Source: Cymodocea nodosa (taxonomy: Eukaryota > Streptophyta > Magnoliopsida > Alismatales > Cymodoceaceae). From it: a stretch of 64,000 nucleotides of DNA. The notes under the pieces are model-generated. The model saw only the letters and a program-made list of their open reading frames with translations, was not told where the DNA came from and searched no databases. The first letter of the stretch is position 1. Each line of letters opens with the position of its first letter. Shown here piece by piece: positions 12,105 to 23,596 of the stretch. The stretch lies in contig CM072335.1 of NCBI GenBank assembly GCA_036874045.1, forward strand, positions 5,476,001-5,540,000. The letters run 5' to 3'. Both the position numbers and the translations under genes were made by a program.

Positions 12105-13082
12105 TTGAACATTAAGAGAGATGGTAAAGATCAGATTATTGTTCAAATATACGTGGATGATATAATCTTTGGAGCGACCTCTGATAAGTTGATAAAAATA
12201 TTCTCTGAAAAGATGACTAATCAGTTTGAAATGAGTATGATAGGAGAACTTTCATATTTTCTAGGACTTCAAATTAAGCAAATGGATTAAGGTATATTTT
12301 TAAATGAGGAAAAATATGTAGATGATACAAGAATTCGAGGAACTCCTATGAGTACTTCTTTAAAGTTAGATATTGATGACATAGGAAAATCTATAGATCA
12401 AAGAAAATACAGAAGTATGATTGGTTCTTTACTTTATTTGACTGCTAGTAGACCTGATATTATGTTTGTTGTGTGTGTTTGTGCTAGATTTCAATCTAAT
12501 CCTAAAGAATCACACTTAATTGCAATTAAAAGAATATTTAGATATATACAAGGAACTAAAAATTCCAGACTGTATTATTCTAAGGATAGTTCAATAGATC
12601 TTATAAGATATACTGATGTTGATTATGTAGGATCTAAATCTGATAGAAAGAGTACCAATGGCACACGTCAATTATTGGGAAATAATTTGGTATCATGGTT
12701 TAGTAAAAAGCAAAACTATGTAGCATTTTCTACTACAGAAGCTAAATATGTTGCTGCTACACTGTATTGCACTCAGATTCTATGGATAAGGCAAACTTTA
12801 GAAGATTTTGGATTATCTTATGATACAACTGAGATTTATTGTGATAGTAGTTCTGTAATAAATCTTTTCAAAAATCCTGTATTACATTCAAGAGCAAAGC
12901 ATATAGAGGTTAAACATCATTTTCTAAGAGATAACGTAATTAAAGGAAAAATTAAATTAGAATTTTTGTCTAGTAAAAATCAATTAGCTGATATATTTAC
13001 AAAACCTCTGGACAAAAATACATTCTGCAACATTAGATTAAATTTAGGTATTTGTAGGCTATGTGATGTGTTAAATGCTTAA
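12105..13082 (+). pseudogene. Sirevirus pol: C-terminal RT and RNase H
   Basis: Coding sequence starts abruptly with the catalytic block IYVDDIIFGAT, then FEMSMIGELSYFLGLQIKQM, characteristic of Sirevirus RT. After one stop near 12288 and a short gap, 12348-13082 gives 244 codons with GSLLYLTASRPDI, YTDVDYVGSKSDRKST, STTEAKYVAA, YCDSSSVINL and the C-terminal LADIFTKPL. Everything upstream of the catalytic motif is missing, so no functional enzyme can be made from this copy. Confidence 0.92.
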
Positions 13083-13129
13083 ACTCCACATAAAAAGATA
13101 AATATTATTGATGATGTTGTTCACCTCAT

Positions 13130-14190
13130 AGATATTATATACTTATTATAAATATCTAAAGTAATATCTAAACTACTGCTTAAGATACTATGTATTTATT
13201 GTAAAATCATAGTAGTATCTTATTGATTTTAAGTAGTTTATCAATTTTAATGGTTTTTACAATTTTAAATGGAAGTGTAAATGAAAAACATTAAATACTT
13301 CTGACATTCTAAAATTTTGATTAAATGTTTTCTTTGAATCAAGGAAAGTGCATATGATCATGCATAAATTTGACTTAATTGATTAAACTTGTAGAATAAG
13401 TTATATGTAACTCATCTTAAACTGTAAATTAAAAGTATAAGCTTATTGAAACTGATTCATATTCTAAGTAAAATTATAGAAGTAAAAATTGTATGAGATT
13501 TGTGTTTTATTGCATCTGTATTAATGAAATACATATATACTGTGCTTAAAATGAAAAGTGCTTACAAAGTGAAAATCTATGAGAGTTTATTGATCGATTT
13601 GATCACGAGCCTTTTGTACTTGAGCAGATAGGTATATAAGAATTGTTGTCCTGAAAAATGATTCTTTAAATCTGGCAACCTAAGGTCCTGATCAGATCTG
13701 GGATTGTTGACTAAAAGCTCATTACACAAGTACATTAGAAAGCTCTTATATGATTCAATCTTTTCAAACTAACTTTTAAAGAAAATTATCAATATTTACT
13801 ATTTTGAAGAAAAAAAAAATGTTGTATCATTAATTACAGATATCTTTGAATCACATATAGTTTCTACCAATATGGCTACTAAGTTATTGCATCAACATTA
13901 GTACTTTTGAAAACGTTTATTTGAGATACATTCTTTTATTCTCCTTGAATTAATCATATTGAGTTCAAAGTTGTGTTTTGATTCATATACAGTAGGAATG
14001 GATTCTTGAAATCATTTTTGATGAAGTCAAAATAACGGAAGTTTCTAAAAAGAAAATTTAAAAGTATAGTTATACTTAACATCTATTGTCACTACAAGTA
14101 TAGTTTGTATTTTGATTGAATATATTTGAAGTATATTTGTAGGGGGAGGATTACCAATGTTGAAAATAGATTAATATAATTCAGAATACA
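13130..14190 (+). other. 3' noncoding module shared with the gypsy element
   Basis: No coding sequence is seen, yet this stretch aligns for about 1 kb with 27760-28800 of the gypsy element. The best part is 13560-13790 against 28200-28430, including cagataggtat and gatcagatctgggattg in the same order and spacing. It contains gtagggggagga near 14140, resembling a polypurine tract. Homology of noncoding DNA between a copia and a gypsy element is not expected by descent; see findings. Confidence 0.7.
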
Positions 14191-14641
14191 AATCTTGGTT
14201 AATCTAAATTAATGTCCTCTTAAAATCTTGATGAAATAATTTAAAAAGACAAACAAACTATTTTAGATTCAAAGGACAAAAATGTTCGAATAGTTTAAAA
14301 TGTTCTCAAGATAATGTTAAGTTTAGCATGTGTGTTGTTTTCGGAACGTTTCAGTTGGAAGCATCCGAAAATTGTTTTAAGTGTACTAACTAGACGTTAT
14401 GTTAGATAAGGTAACGTGTAAAACTGCCTCTAGATAGCGTTTTACTCGTTAGGTTAGTTAACTCAATGAGTTATACTTGAATATTTCGGGTATCTTGATT
14501 GAATAAACTTTATTCAATATTATTTTTATATCTAAACCCAACTTCTCTTCAAGTTGAGTTATTCACCTAAAACCCTATTTAAACACTTATTACATAGGCA
14601 CTTAGGTTATTTGTAAACTTTGTCAAGAAAATATTTCCCGC
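14191..14641 (+). other. Noncoding part of the Sirevirus 3' region
   Basis: AT-rich DNA with isolated motifs of the hairpin family (tttcgga...tccgaaa near 14340-14370; gttagtt...gagtta near 14450). No reading frame of note. Confidence 0.45.
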
Positions 14642-16932
14642 TTGTTGCTGTTACAATTTGCGACAATAGTCTCCAAGTTCTACAAAGGTCATGGCAGAGG
14701 AAAAGGCAAAAGCAGAGGAGATGCAAAAGGAAAAGAAGTAGAAAATGATGAAGTTCCACGCACTTGGTTCAAAAAAATATTTCGAGTGGACAAAAGGTTA
14801 GTAGAAATTTATAGTGAATATTTCTTTCCTGAAGGTATACTGAATGAAGTTAGACAAAAACTCCAAAATACTGATGCAAATATTACATACATGGGTATTC
14901 GTAGTAAATTTGATAGAAATACAGAATGAAATGTGCTGAGATTGCATTTCTCAAGCAGTATTCAAATTATTTGGAAAAAGGTGTAGGTGCTTCAACTAGA
15001 ACTCCTCAAACACCAATAAATAGTACTAGACTACATGCATTTGAGGAAGAGCATGAATCAGCAATTCCTACCTCTTTATATTCAAAACAAGTAGAATCAA
15101 ATATTGTTGTAGACAAAACAAAAGTTGACTGTCTTCGAAAGGCAATTGCAATAGAAAGTATCTTTGAAGAATTAAAGCAGAAAACTTTTATAAAGCAATT
15201 TGAAAAGAAAACAGCAATACTTGAAGAGGAGAAACAGAAATGTTATAGTAGAAGGAAAGTTAGAAAAATTATGTCTAAGGAAACAAAGTCTATTGAAAAA
15301 GGAAAATCAAATGAAAATTTATTTCCAAAGGATAATGTATGTCTAGACATTGTACTTTATTATGCATCTGATAAACTCATCAGTTCCGAACACACTGAAA
15401 CTGATGAAGATAATGAGACTTTATTTTCCCTTGCTAGAAAGCTTGAGAAGAAATACAAGTCAAATATGAGCTCAAGTTTTTCTATTAGTACAAGTCTTGA
15501 TGATGCAGAAATTGACAAATCAAAGCATCAGGCACCTGACATTGAACAAGTTATTGCAGATATAAATGAAAATGTTGAGGCAGTAACTAGTTCACAGGCT
15601 GAATTGTCTAGAGTAGCAGATATTGAAAATGTTAAGACTCCAGAAGAGCTAAAAGTTAACCAGCCTTCTTCAGAATCTATAGAAACAACGTCTTAGAATT
15701 CACAACATATATCAATGGAGATATCTGTTGAACAAAATGAACAATTACAGACAAATACACCGGTTGTAGAATTTATGGAAAAATTGAACTCTAAAGATTC
15801 TATAGAGACTGAACAGATAAATGTTGAGCATATTGAAAATGTTCCTAACACTGTTGAAGCTGAAGAATCAAGCTTACTTGAGCAGCTTCAAAATAATATT
15901 TTGGAAGAGGAACAACATGACATTCATTTTGAAGAAGAGGTTCCTAAAGATGAATTAAACTCTGAATCATGGCTTCAGGTATCACCTTCTTTGTGTATAG
16001 TATTACCAATTCAAGGTAATTCAATTCTTTTTAGATTTGAAGAAGCATTGTAGAAATACAATAATCTGATTACATGTTAGATTCTGCATGCTCGTCCAAT
16101 AAAGTTCAGAAATTTGATGGAAATAAGAGATCTATTTGAGTTTCAAGGCCTCATTCAATTCTTGCCAGTTGGAACGAAATGGAAGCAATACACAGAGCTT
16201 ATTGCAACTTTTTATAACAATCTGGTCAAGAATGGAAATTTTCTAAAAACTCAAATAAATCAACATGAGTTTATATTGTCTCCTAAGTTAGTTTTTGAAG
16301 TTTTAGGATTAAAGAATGAAGGTGTTGTTGTTGCAAACAGATTTGACATGATTAGACAACTGGAATGGAACATTCAGTCTTTATCAAAAATTCCAGATGT
16401 ATATTCTGAAATGAGATTAATGGAAAATCTGAATGTAGAGGCAAGGTTTATTGCAAATATATTACATGCCAATTTATTTTAGAGAGTCAGACACAATATG
16501 GAAGTCAGCAGAAGTTGTTTATATGCAATTTATGGCCTGCTGAATAGAATTCAAATCAATTGGTTTGATGTTTTCACTTTTCAACTACAGCATATGAGTT
16601 CAAAGTTATTTTATGGTGATGCTGTATGTAGAATCCTTGCAAGACAATTGAATTTATCCGACTAGCCCTCTGAAACTAAAGGCAAGAGAGCATTTAGTGT
16701 CAAAGAGTTGCAAAAATTCCAAGTCTTGCATCAACCTCAACAACAACAACAACAATAACAACCTGATTATATAGACCATATACAACAACAAAGTTATTCA
16801 GTTCAAGCAGAACAGCAAACCCAGCTACCTCTTGACTTAGATGTAGTGCTTAACGACATCAGAAATGATATTAGGCATCTAGGAGATAAAATATGTAATG
16901 CTATTAGTGATATACTTAGGAGGGGTCAATAA
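14642..16932 (+). pseudogene. Sirevirus accessory (env-position) ORF, putative plant transposon protein type
   Basis: Four frames (14642-14929, 14926-15696, 15715-16053, 16114-16482) and an open tail to 16932 form one decayed protein of roughly 750 residues. The N-terminal part is charged (K/E-rich). The C-terminal domain has EIRDLFEFQGLIQFL, FYNNL, FEVLGLKNE, LLNRIQINWFDVF and KLFYGD, then FSVKELQKF and a glutamine-rich run. These align in order with 22800-23470 in the gypsy element and fit the plant transposon protein domain found with Athila elements. It sits 3' of pol, the env-like position of some Sireviruses. No signal peptide or membrane segment is obvious. Confidence 0.7.
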
Positions 16933-17411
16933 CTATTTTTATTTGTTTCTAAATACAAAATGTAATGTTTGTATTACTTGTTTGATTCATTGAACAATAC
17001 ATTTTTCTGTAAATGTGTTCAATTATTATTCTTGTTTATATAAAGAGTTTTTGTAAATATATCTCTTATATATATATATTCTCTGTAATTAACTTTTTGA
17101 TTAATGATAAAAAGGGAGAGAAATATTATAAAAAGATGATTATGATCTTAATTGCATATATATTATAAAAGGAGATGATATTTAAATGGTTATTATAATC
17201 TGACAGATGATAATTAGAAAATTGATACTTATATAATTATTGACATCTGAGAGTTTTAGTTATGAGATGTAAAATTTACGTAAACAATAGAAATAAGCTT
17301 AAGTGAACTTAAGTCAACAAACAAGTTTGTTGAATTAAAAGTTAACCCAACAAAGGTGCTTTGTTGAGTTAAACATATTTCATAATTGATTTAATATGGT
17401 TTTGTCATCAT
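16933..17411 (+). other. Sirevirus 3' untranslated region
   Basis: AT-rich noncoding DNA after the accessory ORF, with gttgaattaaaagttaacccaac-type arms near 17325-17370 belonging to the hairpin family. Nothing coding is seen. Confidence 0.5.
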
Positions 17412-17424
17412 CAAAAAGGGGGAG
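17412..17424 (+). other. Polypurine tract of the Sirevirus element
   Basis: The run caaaaagggggaga lies two bases before the 3' LTR start at 17427. Catcaaaaagggggagattg is the usual Sirevirus context for plus-strand priming. Confidence 0.85.
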
Positions 17425-17426
17425 AT

Positions 17427-19175
17427 TGTTGAGTATTTTGTTTTGATGATGTGTGCTGAATGAAAAATAATCATATTTACTCAATTACTATTGCTTGTGA
17501 AAAGAAATTAAAATCATCAATTAATACAGAAAAAGCTTACTGGCATAAATACTTGTCCGTATTGGATCTGAAGTTAATAACTAGTCGTTTCGTTGCATTA
17601 ATTTCTCATTTAACTAAACGTTAAGTTAACGTGTGTTTTTATTGAAAAGCATGATATGTTTTAAAGTTATATCTTCTATATCATGAACAGTGCACGTTTA
17701 GACAACTCGTTAAGTTAGAGTTTTGTTTGTATAGAGGTCATGTGAGAACTTGTTAAGTTAGAGGCTTAAAGGTTAAAATAGGTCACGTGATAACTCGTTA
17801 TGTTAGTGAGTAAAAGAAGAGATGAACTCATTAAGTTAGTGTTATATACGTGGTGAAATTATAAGTTACGAATGTTGTATTGTATCACATGAGGTGCACA
17901 TGTTTAACTCGTTAAGTTAACATAACTAAACACGTTGAGTTGTTATATTGAACACTAAGGCAATGCGTTAGGTTAGCGTTATAAACTTAAGTTGTCATTT
18001 TTGCACGTGGTAAAATTCTTATTATAAAAACATTTGTTTATTACTGAATCGGTGAGTTCAAGTTTTTTCGAAGACTTATAGTCGTAACTATCCGAAAGGT
18101 AACTTAAGTCATGTTTTCAGGTCTTGACACGTGTCTCACTAGTTTTATGGTATAAAGAGTTTTTCGGTGACTTACAACTGTAACTATTCGAAACTTAAAC
18201 TCTTTTCGGTGAATTATCGTTTAACCTTCCGAAAGAAAGGTTAAGCTAGTTCGTTGAGTTAGCAAAACACCATGGACTTAGTTCGTTGAGTTAGCTATAG
18301 TAATTGTCACGTGAAATGGCACATGAGGAACTCGTTAAGTTAGAAACGTTAAGTTATATATACTTGTGTTACTCGTTTAGTTAACATTAAAGTAAGGACT
18401 TATTATTACACTCGATGGAAAATTCTTGGGACGAGAAAGTTTATTTTCCAGGAAATCTTTCAGAGATCTAGGACTGATGATTAAAGAAAATTTGAAATAT
18501 AAACGTGGGTCAGAACGTGTGTGTTTCGATAAAGGAAAAAGCAAAGACGTGAAGAAGTGGAAAACTGGTAGTGATTAAATGTGGAGGATATGCATGAAGT
18601 TAACATATAGTATAAAAGGCACAGAATTCTTGTTGATCAAATTAATCCTTGCACACTAAACGAAAATCTTTTCAATGATCAAACTATCCCTACACACCAA
18701 AAGAAAAATCTTTTTCAAGGATTAAAAACACCTCTTCGGGAAAATCTCTCAGGTAGAAGAAAATTCAGTGAAGCAGAAAAGGTATTATTTATGTCACTGA
18801 AGATTTAAAGTATGAGAAGAAAGCAAATTCGGTGAAGCAGAGAAAGACAAGACATTTGTCACTAGAGAATTGCTAGAGAAGAAAAAGAAGAAGAAGAAAG
18901 ATCTCAAACAAGGAGAAATGTTTTAAATTTCGCAAATTAGTTTTCTCTGTTTGTAGTTATGAAATTGTTTAGATGATACATGGTATCGAGTTATAATTGC
19001 ATCTACAATTTCTAAGGAGAATTGAATTGTATATTGTAATTGAAACCTTGAATAAAAATGATTTTATGAAAATAATGTCTCGACTTGTTTTTGAGTTTTA
19101 AAGTTTCAATTATATTTTAGAAAATATTAAAAATACACAATTCACCCCCCTCTTGTGTAGTCATACAATCCTACA
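17427..19175 (+). repeat. Complete Sirevirus 3' LTR
   Basis: Runs from tgttgag to cctaca, 1749 bp. It ends with the pattern caattcacccccctcttgtg... that is typical of Sirevirus LTR ends. It contains the CACGTG boxes, ctcgttaagttag repeats, the tttcgg hairpin and the TATA box at 18611-18617 also seen in the truncated copies. Confidence 0.9.
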
Positions 19176-19180
19176 ATCAG

Positions 19181-20030
19181 GAAAAAATTAATTTAGAAAA
19201 TGATGATGTTCAATTAAGAGCTCTAGCTTCTGATGGGCAACATTTAGAATTGAAACATTTACCTCCTGAATTAACTTACATATTTCTAGTAGAGAAACGA
19301 ACCTGTCCAATCATTATTGCTTTAAATTTAAAAGAGGATCAAATAGCTAAATTAAAAGATGTAATAAAAAGTTATAAAGAAGCAATAGGATGGACTATGA
19401 CTGATATAAAAGGATTAAATTCAACTTTTTGTTGTCACCACATATATTTAGAAGAGAATGCTAAACCTGTTAGAATTCCTGAGAGGATATTAAATCCAAA
19501 CCTTAAAGAAGTAGTCAGGAAGGAAATAGTTAAATGGTTAGATAATGACATAATTTATCTGATTTCTGATAGCTCGTGGTTAGTCCAATCCATGTAGTTC
19601 CCAAGAAATCAGGATTAACAGTTATTAGGAATGAAAGTCAAGACTTGATACCTACTAGAATTCAATCAGGCTGGAGAGTATATATAGACTATAGAAAGCT
19701 GAATGCCATGACTAGGAAAGATCATTTTCCCTTACCTTTTATAGATCAAATGCTGGAAAGATTAGCAGGGCAAGAATATTTTTGTTTCCTAGATGGGTAT
19801 TCAGGGTATAATCAAATTCCAGTAGCATTAGAGGATCAACAGAAAACAACTTTCACCTGTCCTAATGGAACTTATGCTTTTAAGAGAATGCCATTCGGAT
19901 TATGCAATACGCCAGCTACCTTTCAAAGGTGTATGCAGGGCATATTTACTGGAATGACTGAAGATTTTTTAGAAATATTTATGGATGATTTTACTGTATA
20001 TGGCAACTCATATGAAGTCTGTTTAAAAAA
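19181..20030 (+). pseudogene. Gypsy reverse transcriptase
   Basis: Continues the gypsy polyprotein on the far side of the Sirevirus insertion. Two overlapping frames (19250-19597 and 19576 onward) show AIGWTMTDIKGL, VYIDYRKLNAMTRKDHFPLPFIDQMLERLAG, FLDGYSGYNQI, KRMPFGLCNTPATFQRCM and IFMDDFTVYG, the ordered RT blocks of Ty3/gypsy with the catalytic Asp pair. A frameshift lies near 19590. The domain ends shortly after the catalytic motif because of an internal deletion. Confidence 0.92.
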
Positions 20031-20816
20031 ATTTAGACCTAATATTAAAACGTTGTGTGGAAAAAATGAAATAACTAAAGCTATTATCAGTGATAGAGGA
20101 ACTCATTTCTGTAATAGAAGTTTTGAAGCCTTAATGAAGAAATATGAAGTAAACCACAAAATTGCAACATCATATCATCCGGAAACAAGTGGACAAGTAG
20201 AAAGTGCTAACAAACAAATTAAGTTAATCTTAGAAAAAGTAGTAAATCCTACTAGAACAGATTGGGCTAATAGATTGATAGATGCACTTTAGGCTTATAA
20301 AACTGCTTATAAAACGAGTTTAGGTATGTCACCTTTTAGGCTAGTATATGGAAAAGGTTATCATTTACCAGTTGAAATAGAACATAAAGCTTATTGGGCA
20401 TTAAAAACTCTGAACACTAATTCAAATCAAGCTGCTGAAAATAGAAAAATGTAATTAATTGAATTAGAAGAATTTAGAAATGAAGCTTATTCCAAGACTG
20501 TAAGAGAAAAAGAGAAAATGAAATTCTAGCATGATAAAAAAATTATTCTAAAAAGCTTTGAAATAGGACAAGAAGTATATCTTTATATGGCTACACTCCA
20601 TAACCATCTAGGAAAATTAAGATCTAGATGGGCAAGACCTTACATAGTTTTAAATATTTATCCTTATGGAACTATTGAAATTGAAAATCCAAAAAATTAG
20701 AATATATTTAAAGTAAATGGACAAAGACTTAAACCTATTCTGAAAATACCAAGAAGCTCCTTTGGAATTATAGAAGAAGTCAGAGTAGAAGACTACTCGA
20801 GCTTTACGTAGTAAGA
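20031..20816 (+). pseudogene. Gypsy integrase, C-terminal part, fused to RT by deletion
   Basis: Directly after the RT core the frame becomes integrase: ISDRGTHFC, then SYHPETSGQVESANKQIK, giving the second Asp and the Glu of the D-D-E triad. [15 protein letters not shown] and, after stops, KLRSRWARPYIVLNIYPYGTIEIENP follow, typical of the Athila C-terminus. RNase H, the zinc-binding domain and the first catalytic Asp are absent. The junction near 20030 keeps the frame open, so a fused RT-integrase frame of 238 codons exists (19576-20292). Confidence 0.88.
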
Positions 20817-21337
20817 AATCAGTTTTTATGTTTATCTATATAAAAAAAAAACATTAAAAAAAAAATATATATATATATAATATAAAAATCTTTACGGTTC
20901 AACCGATTGGATCCATCGGTATGACCGGAACATAAAAAAATGTTGGTTTTACCGAAACATAGTATCAGCTCAATCGAAAAAAAATTAGGTCTGACCGAAA
21001 CATCGTATCGATTAAATCGGTAAAAAAATAGAAAAACTATTATCTGTAGTATTTTTATTATTATATTTGTTTGTACGGGAAGTCCGTTAAGTTAAGCGTA
21101 ACTCAACGAGTTTACTTCGTTGAGTCTTGAGTTAGTCAACAAGCTTATTTCGTTGAGTTAACTATAACTCAATGGAGTACTATAGCTAAGACCGCGGATA
21201 AGATAGTAATAGTTGGTTTGGGAAATGACTCGATTACCCGCCTAAACTTAGGGCTTATTTAAACTAAAACCTAGGGTTTTGGGGGCATTATCCGACAAAT
21301 CATTTAGAATCTAAAATAGTAAGATCAGAGCGATTCT
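20817..21337 (+). other. Gypsy noncoding spacer with hairpin motifs
   Basis: Between integrase and the accessory ORF lie an A-rich/AT microsatellite (20845-20885), then inverted motifs around ccgatt/aatcgg and tttaccgaaac/ggtctgaccgaaac (20890-21030), then gttaagttaagcgtaactcaacg (about 21090) and gttgagttaactataactcaa (about 21152). These are the same hairpin family found in the LTRs. A TATA-like signal is not clear. Confidence 0.55.
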
Positions 21338-23596
21338 GTGTTGTTGTGTAACTCCACGATGAGGAAGATGACATCCGAATTCTGGGAAGAGGCTGTTGAC
21401 ACATCAGAATTTCTGAAGGAATCAAAAGAATGGCACACGTGGCAGAAGATCAGAAATACGACTAGAGAGAAAGAGCTACAAAAGGTAGAATCGGAACTTT
21501 TCAATTTCAAAAGAGATTTAGTAGATTTGGGTATACAAATACCTCAAATAATGGAAACAAGAATAAAGGTTGCTACAAAAATGGCTGTAATCAAGGAAAG
21601 AAAAATAAGGCCAAGTAATGAAGTTGTCTTAGAATTAATCCAACGTAAGTCCCAACTCTGGTTCAAAAGATGAATCTGTAGATGAGCTAGATGGGCAATC
21701 TAGGAGCAAGAAAGGGAAGAAAATGAAGAAGAGGCAACTGAAGAACAGGAGGAACCAACTGCTGAAAGACCTGTTCCTGAGGAACAGCAGTCAGGACCTC
21801 TAGTTCAACCAACAGAGCCATTGCCCCGAGTAGCATTTGCTTGGTCGAGAACTGAAGAAGAAGAGAAAGAATTTACTAGCTTGGTCAAAACAGCAAGAGA
21901 CCAAGGTGATACTCAAGAAATAGCTACAGCTAATGCACATATTTTATATGATGCCATTAAGAAAAAAAGGGTCGAAGAAAAGTTGAGGGCCCAATATAGA
22001 ATTAAGGTTGAATAGCATCAGGCAACAGCTAAATCAAGTGCTGCAAGAGAAGTTGAGGTTGGTCCTTCAAGACTAGTAATTATAAAGAGAATTAAACAGG
22101 AAGAGTCAGTACCTGTAGCTTGCAGGCCTGCAAAGCCTACTTTTGTAAATTTAATTTCAGAAGAAGAAGAGGAAGAACAGGCACAATTAATCAGAAAAAG
22201 GAAAGGAAAAGAAAAAGTGTCTGAATATAGAGAAGAAATTAAATCTGAAGTACCAATTTTAATAGGGCCTGTGGAGCCAATATTTATAAACCTGCTATTC
22301 GATTCTGAGGAGGAGCAGGAGCTGCAGCAGCAAGAGCAAAGAGAAGAAGAAAAACATGCTGAAATTAGTCTGCAGCCTGTATAAGAAGAAAGAACAGAAA
22401 TTAGGGCAAAAACTGAATTGCCCGTGACTCCATCCCAATCTATTACAGAATCAGAAAGAATAGTGACAGAACTGATTGGTAGTCAGGAGGAAGAAGAAAG
22501 AGCAAAAAGTGAAGAGGCTGAAAGAAGCCATTTGGACAAAAATAACTTTACAGATTCCACTGAAGAGCAAGAAACTGTTCAGCAATTTATGGAGAGAATT
22601 CAAGACAAAGTGCAGAGTTCTACCGGCTCACCACCATAGACAAAAGCAAAAGCAAAAATTCAGGAATCTGTAGAGAATGTTCAAATGCAGCCTATAGAAG
22701 AGGAATATCAAGAACAAACCCCTCTAGAACAACAAAGTCACATTCCTGACCCGACTGAAACAATAGTTTTGAATGAAGTACATTTTTGGAGTCAGGAAGC
22801 TTATATCAAATATCAAGAAATTAGGGGTTACGATATTATTTACAGTAGACCAATAAATTAGGGTCGAATGCAAGAAATTAAAGATTTATTTGAATTCCAA
22901 GGTCTACTGAAGTTTATTTCTCAAGAAAGAGGGCATGCAGTATAAGAGAATCTAGTGCTCTATTTCTATGCAAATTTAAGAGAAGGAGAATGAGGATTAA
23001 TTTCCAACGTAGAGGAAGCAGATGTACAAATAACACCAGAGCTTCTCCACAACATTTTTGGATTAAAGAATGAAAGACTAAAAATTTTAGAAGACACAAC
23101 TGTAGTTGAGTGGACAGAACAGGAAATCAAAGATTGTTTAGCTATCAATCCTGGTGTGCCTTTATTAAACAAATTGAAGCATTTAAATGGTAAAGCACAC
23201 ATGGTAACTAACATTTTGATTAATAATGTCTATCAACGACAAGGCCATGACATAGAATTAAGTCAATTTGTCAAATGGGCCACGTTTGCAGTTATAAATA
23301 GGATTCAAATAAATTGGTCTGCAGTTTTTTTCTCCAAGCTGAAAACAGTAAAGAAGAAATTGTTTTATGGAGATTTGATTCCACTGTTGATGGTGGATTG
23401 TATTGATTTCACGAAATGGGCATCAAAAAGGATCAGATCAAGAACCATTTCAGTGAAAGAATACAGAAATTTTGTAGCTGCAGAGATTGTTGTAACTTCT
23501 AGAGGAATTACAAGAGCTATAGAAAGAATTAATCAATTAGAACTTCAGTTAGAAAAACTCCAGAAGGAAGTAGATGAACTTAGGAATAGAGATTAA
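21338..23596 (+). pseudogene. Gypsy accessory ORF, putative plant transposon protein type
   Basis: A decayed protein of roughly 750 residues in frames 21338-21673, 21821-22015, 22418-22639 and 23156-23596, with stops between. The middle is extremely Glu/Gln-rich. The C-terminal domain (22800-23500) reads EIKDLFEFQGLLKFI, LYFYANL, LLHNIFGLKNE, HLNGKAHMVTNILINNV, AVINRIQINWSAVFF, KLFYGD and ISVKEYRNF, then ends in a predicted coiled coil (INQLELQLEKLQKEVDELRN). The pattern fits the plant transposon protein domain. It matches the Sirevirus ORF at 14642-16932 block by block. Its function is unknown. Confidence 0.72.

Larger units (their letters stand above)
10104..19175 (+). mobile_element. Sirevirus-like Ty1/copia element nested in the gypsy element
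   Basis: The element begins tgatgag at 10104, ends cctaca at 19175, and is flanked by attag (10099-10103) and atcag (19176-19180), a 5-bp TSD with one C/T difference. RT and RNase H motifs match the Sirevirus group, as does the polypurine tract followed by attg and the LTR. It is rearranged: two truncated LTR copies in tandem (10104-11580, 11584-12104), then RT from mid-domain, RNase H, a long 3' region with an accessory ORF, and a complete 3' LTR. Gag, protease, integrase and the N-terminal half of RT are gone. Confidence 0.9.

Noticed and set aside
14642..16932. Accessory ORF as a true envelope glycoprotein
   Set aside because: It has the env position, but I see no signal peptide, fusion-type segment or transmembrane anchor; the domain fits the plant transposon protein family better.
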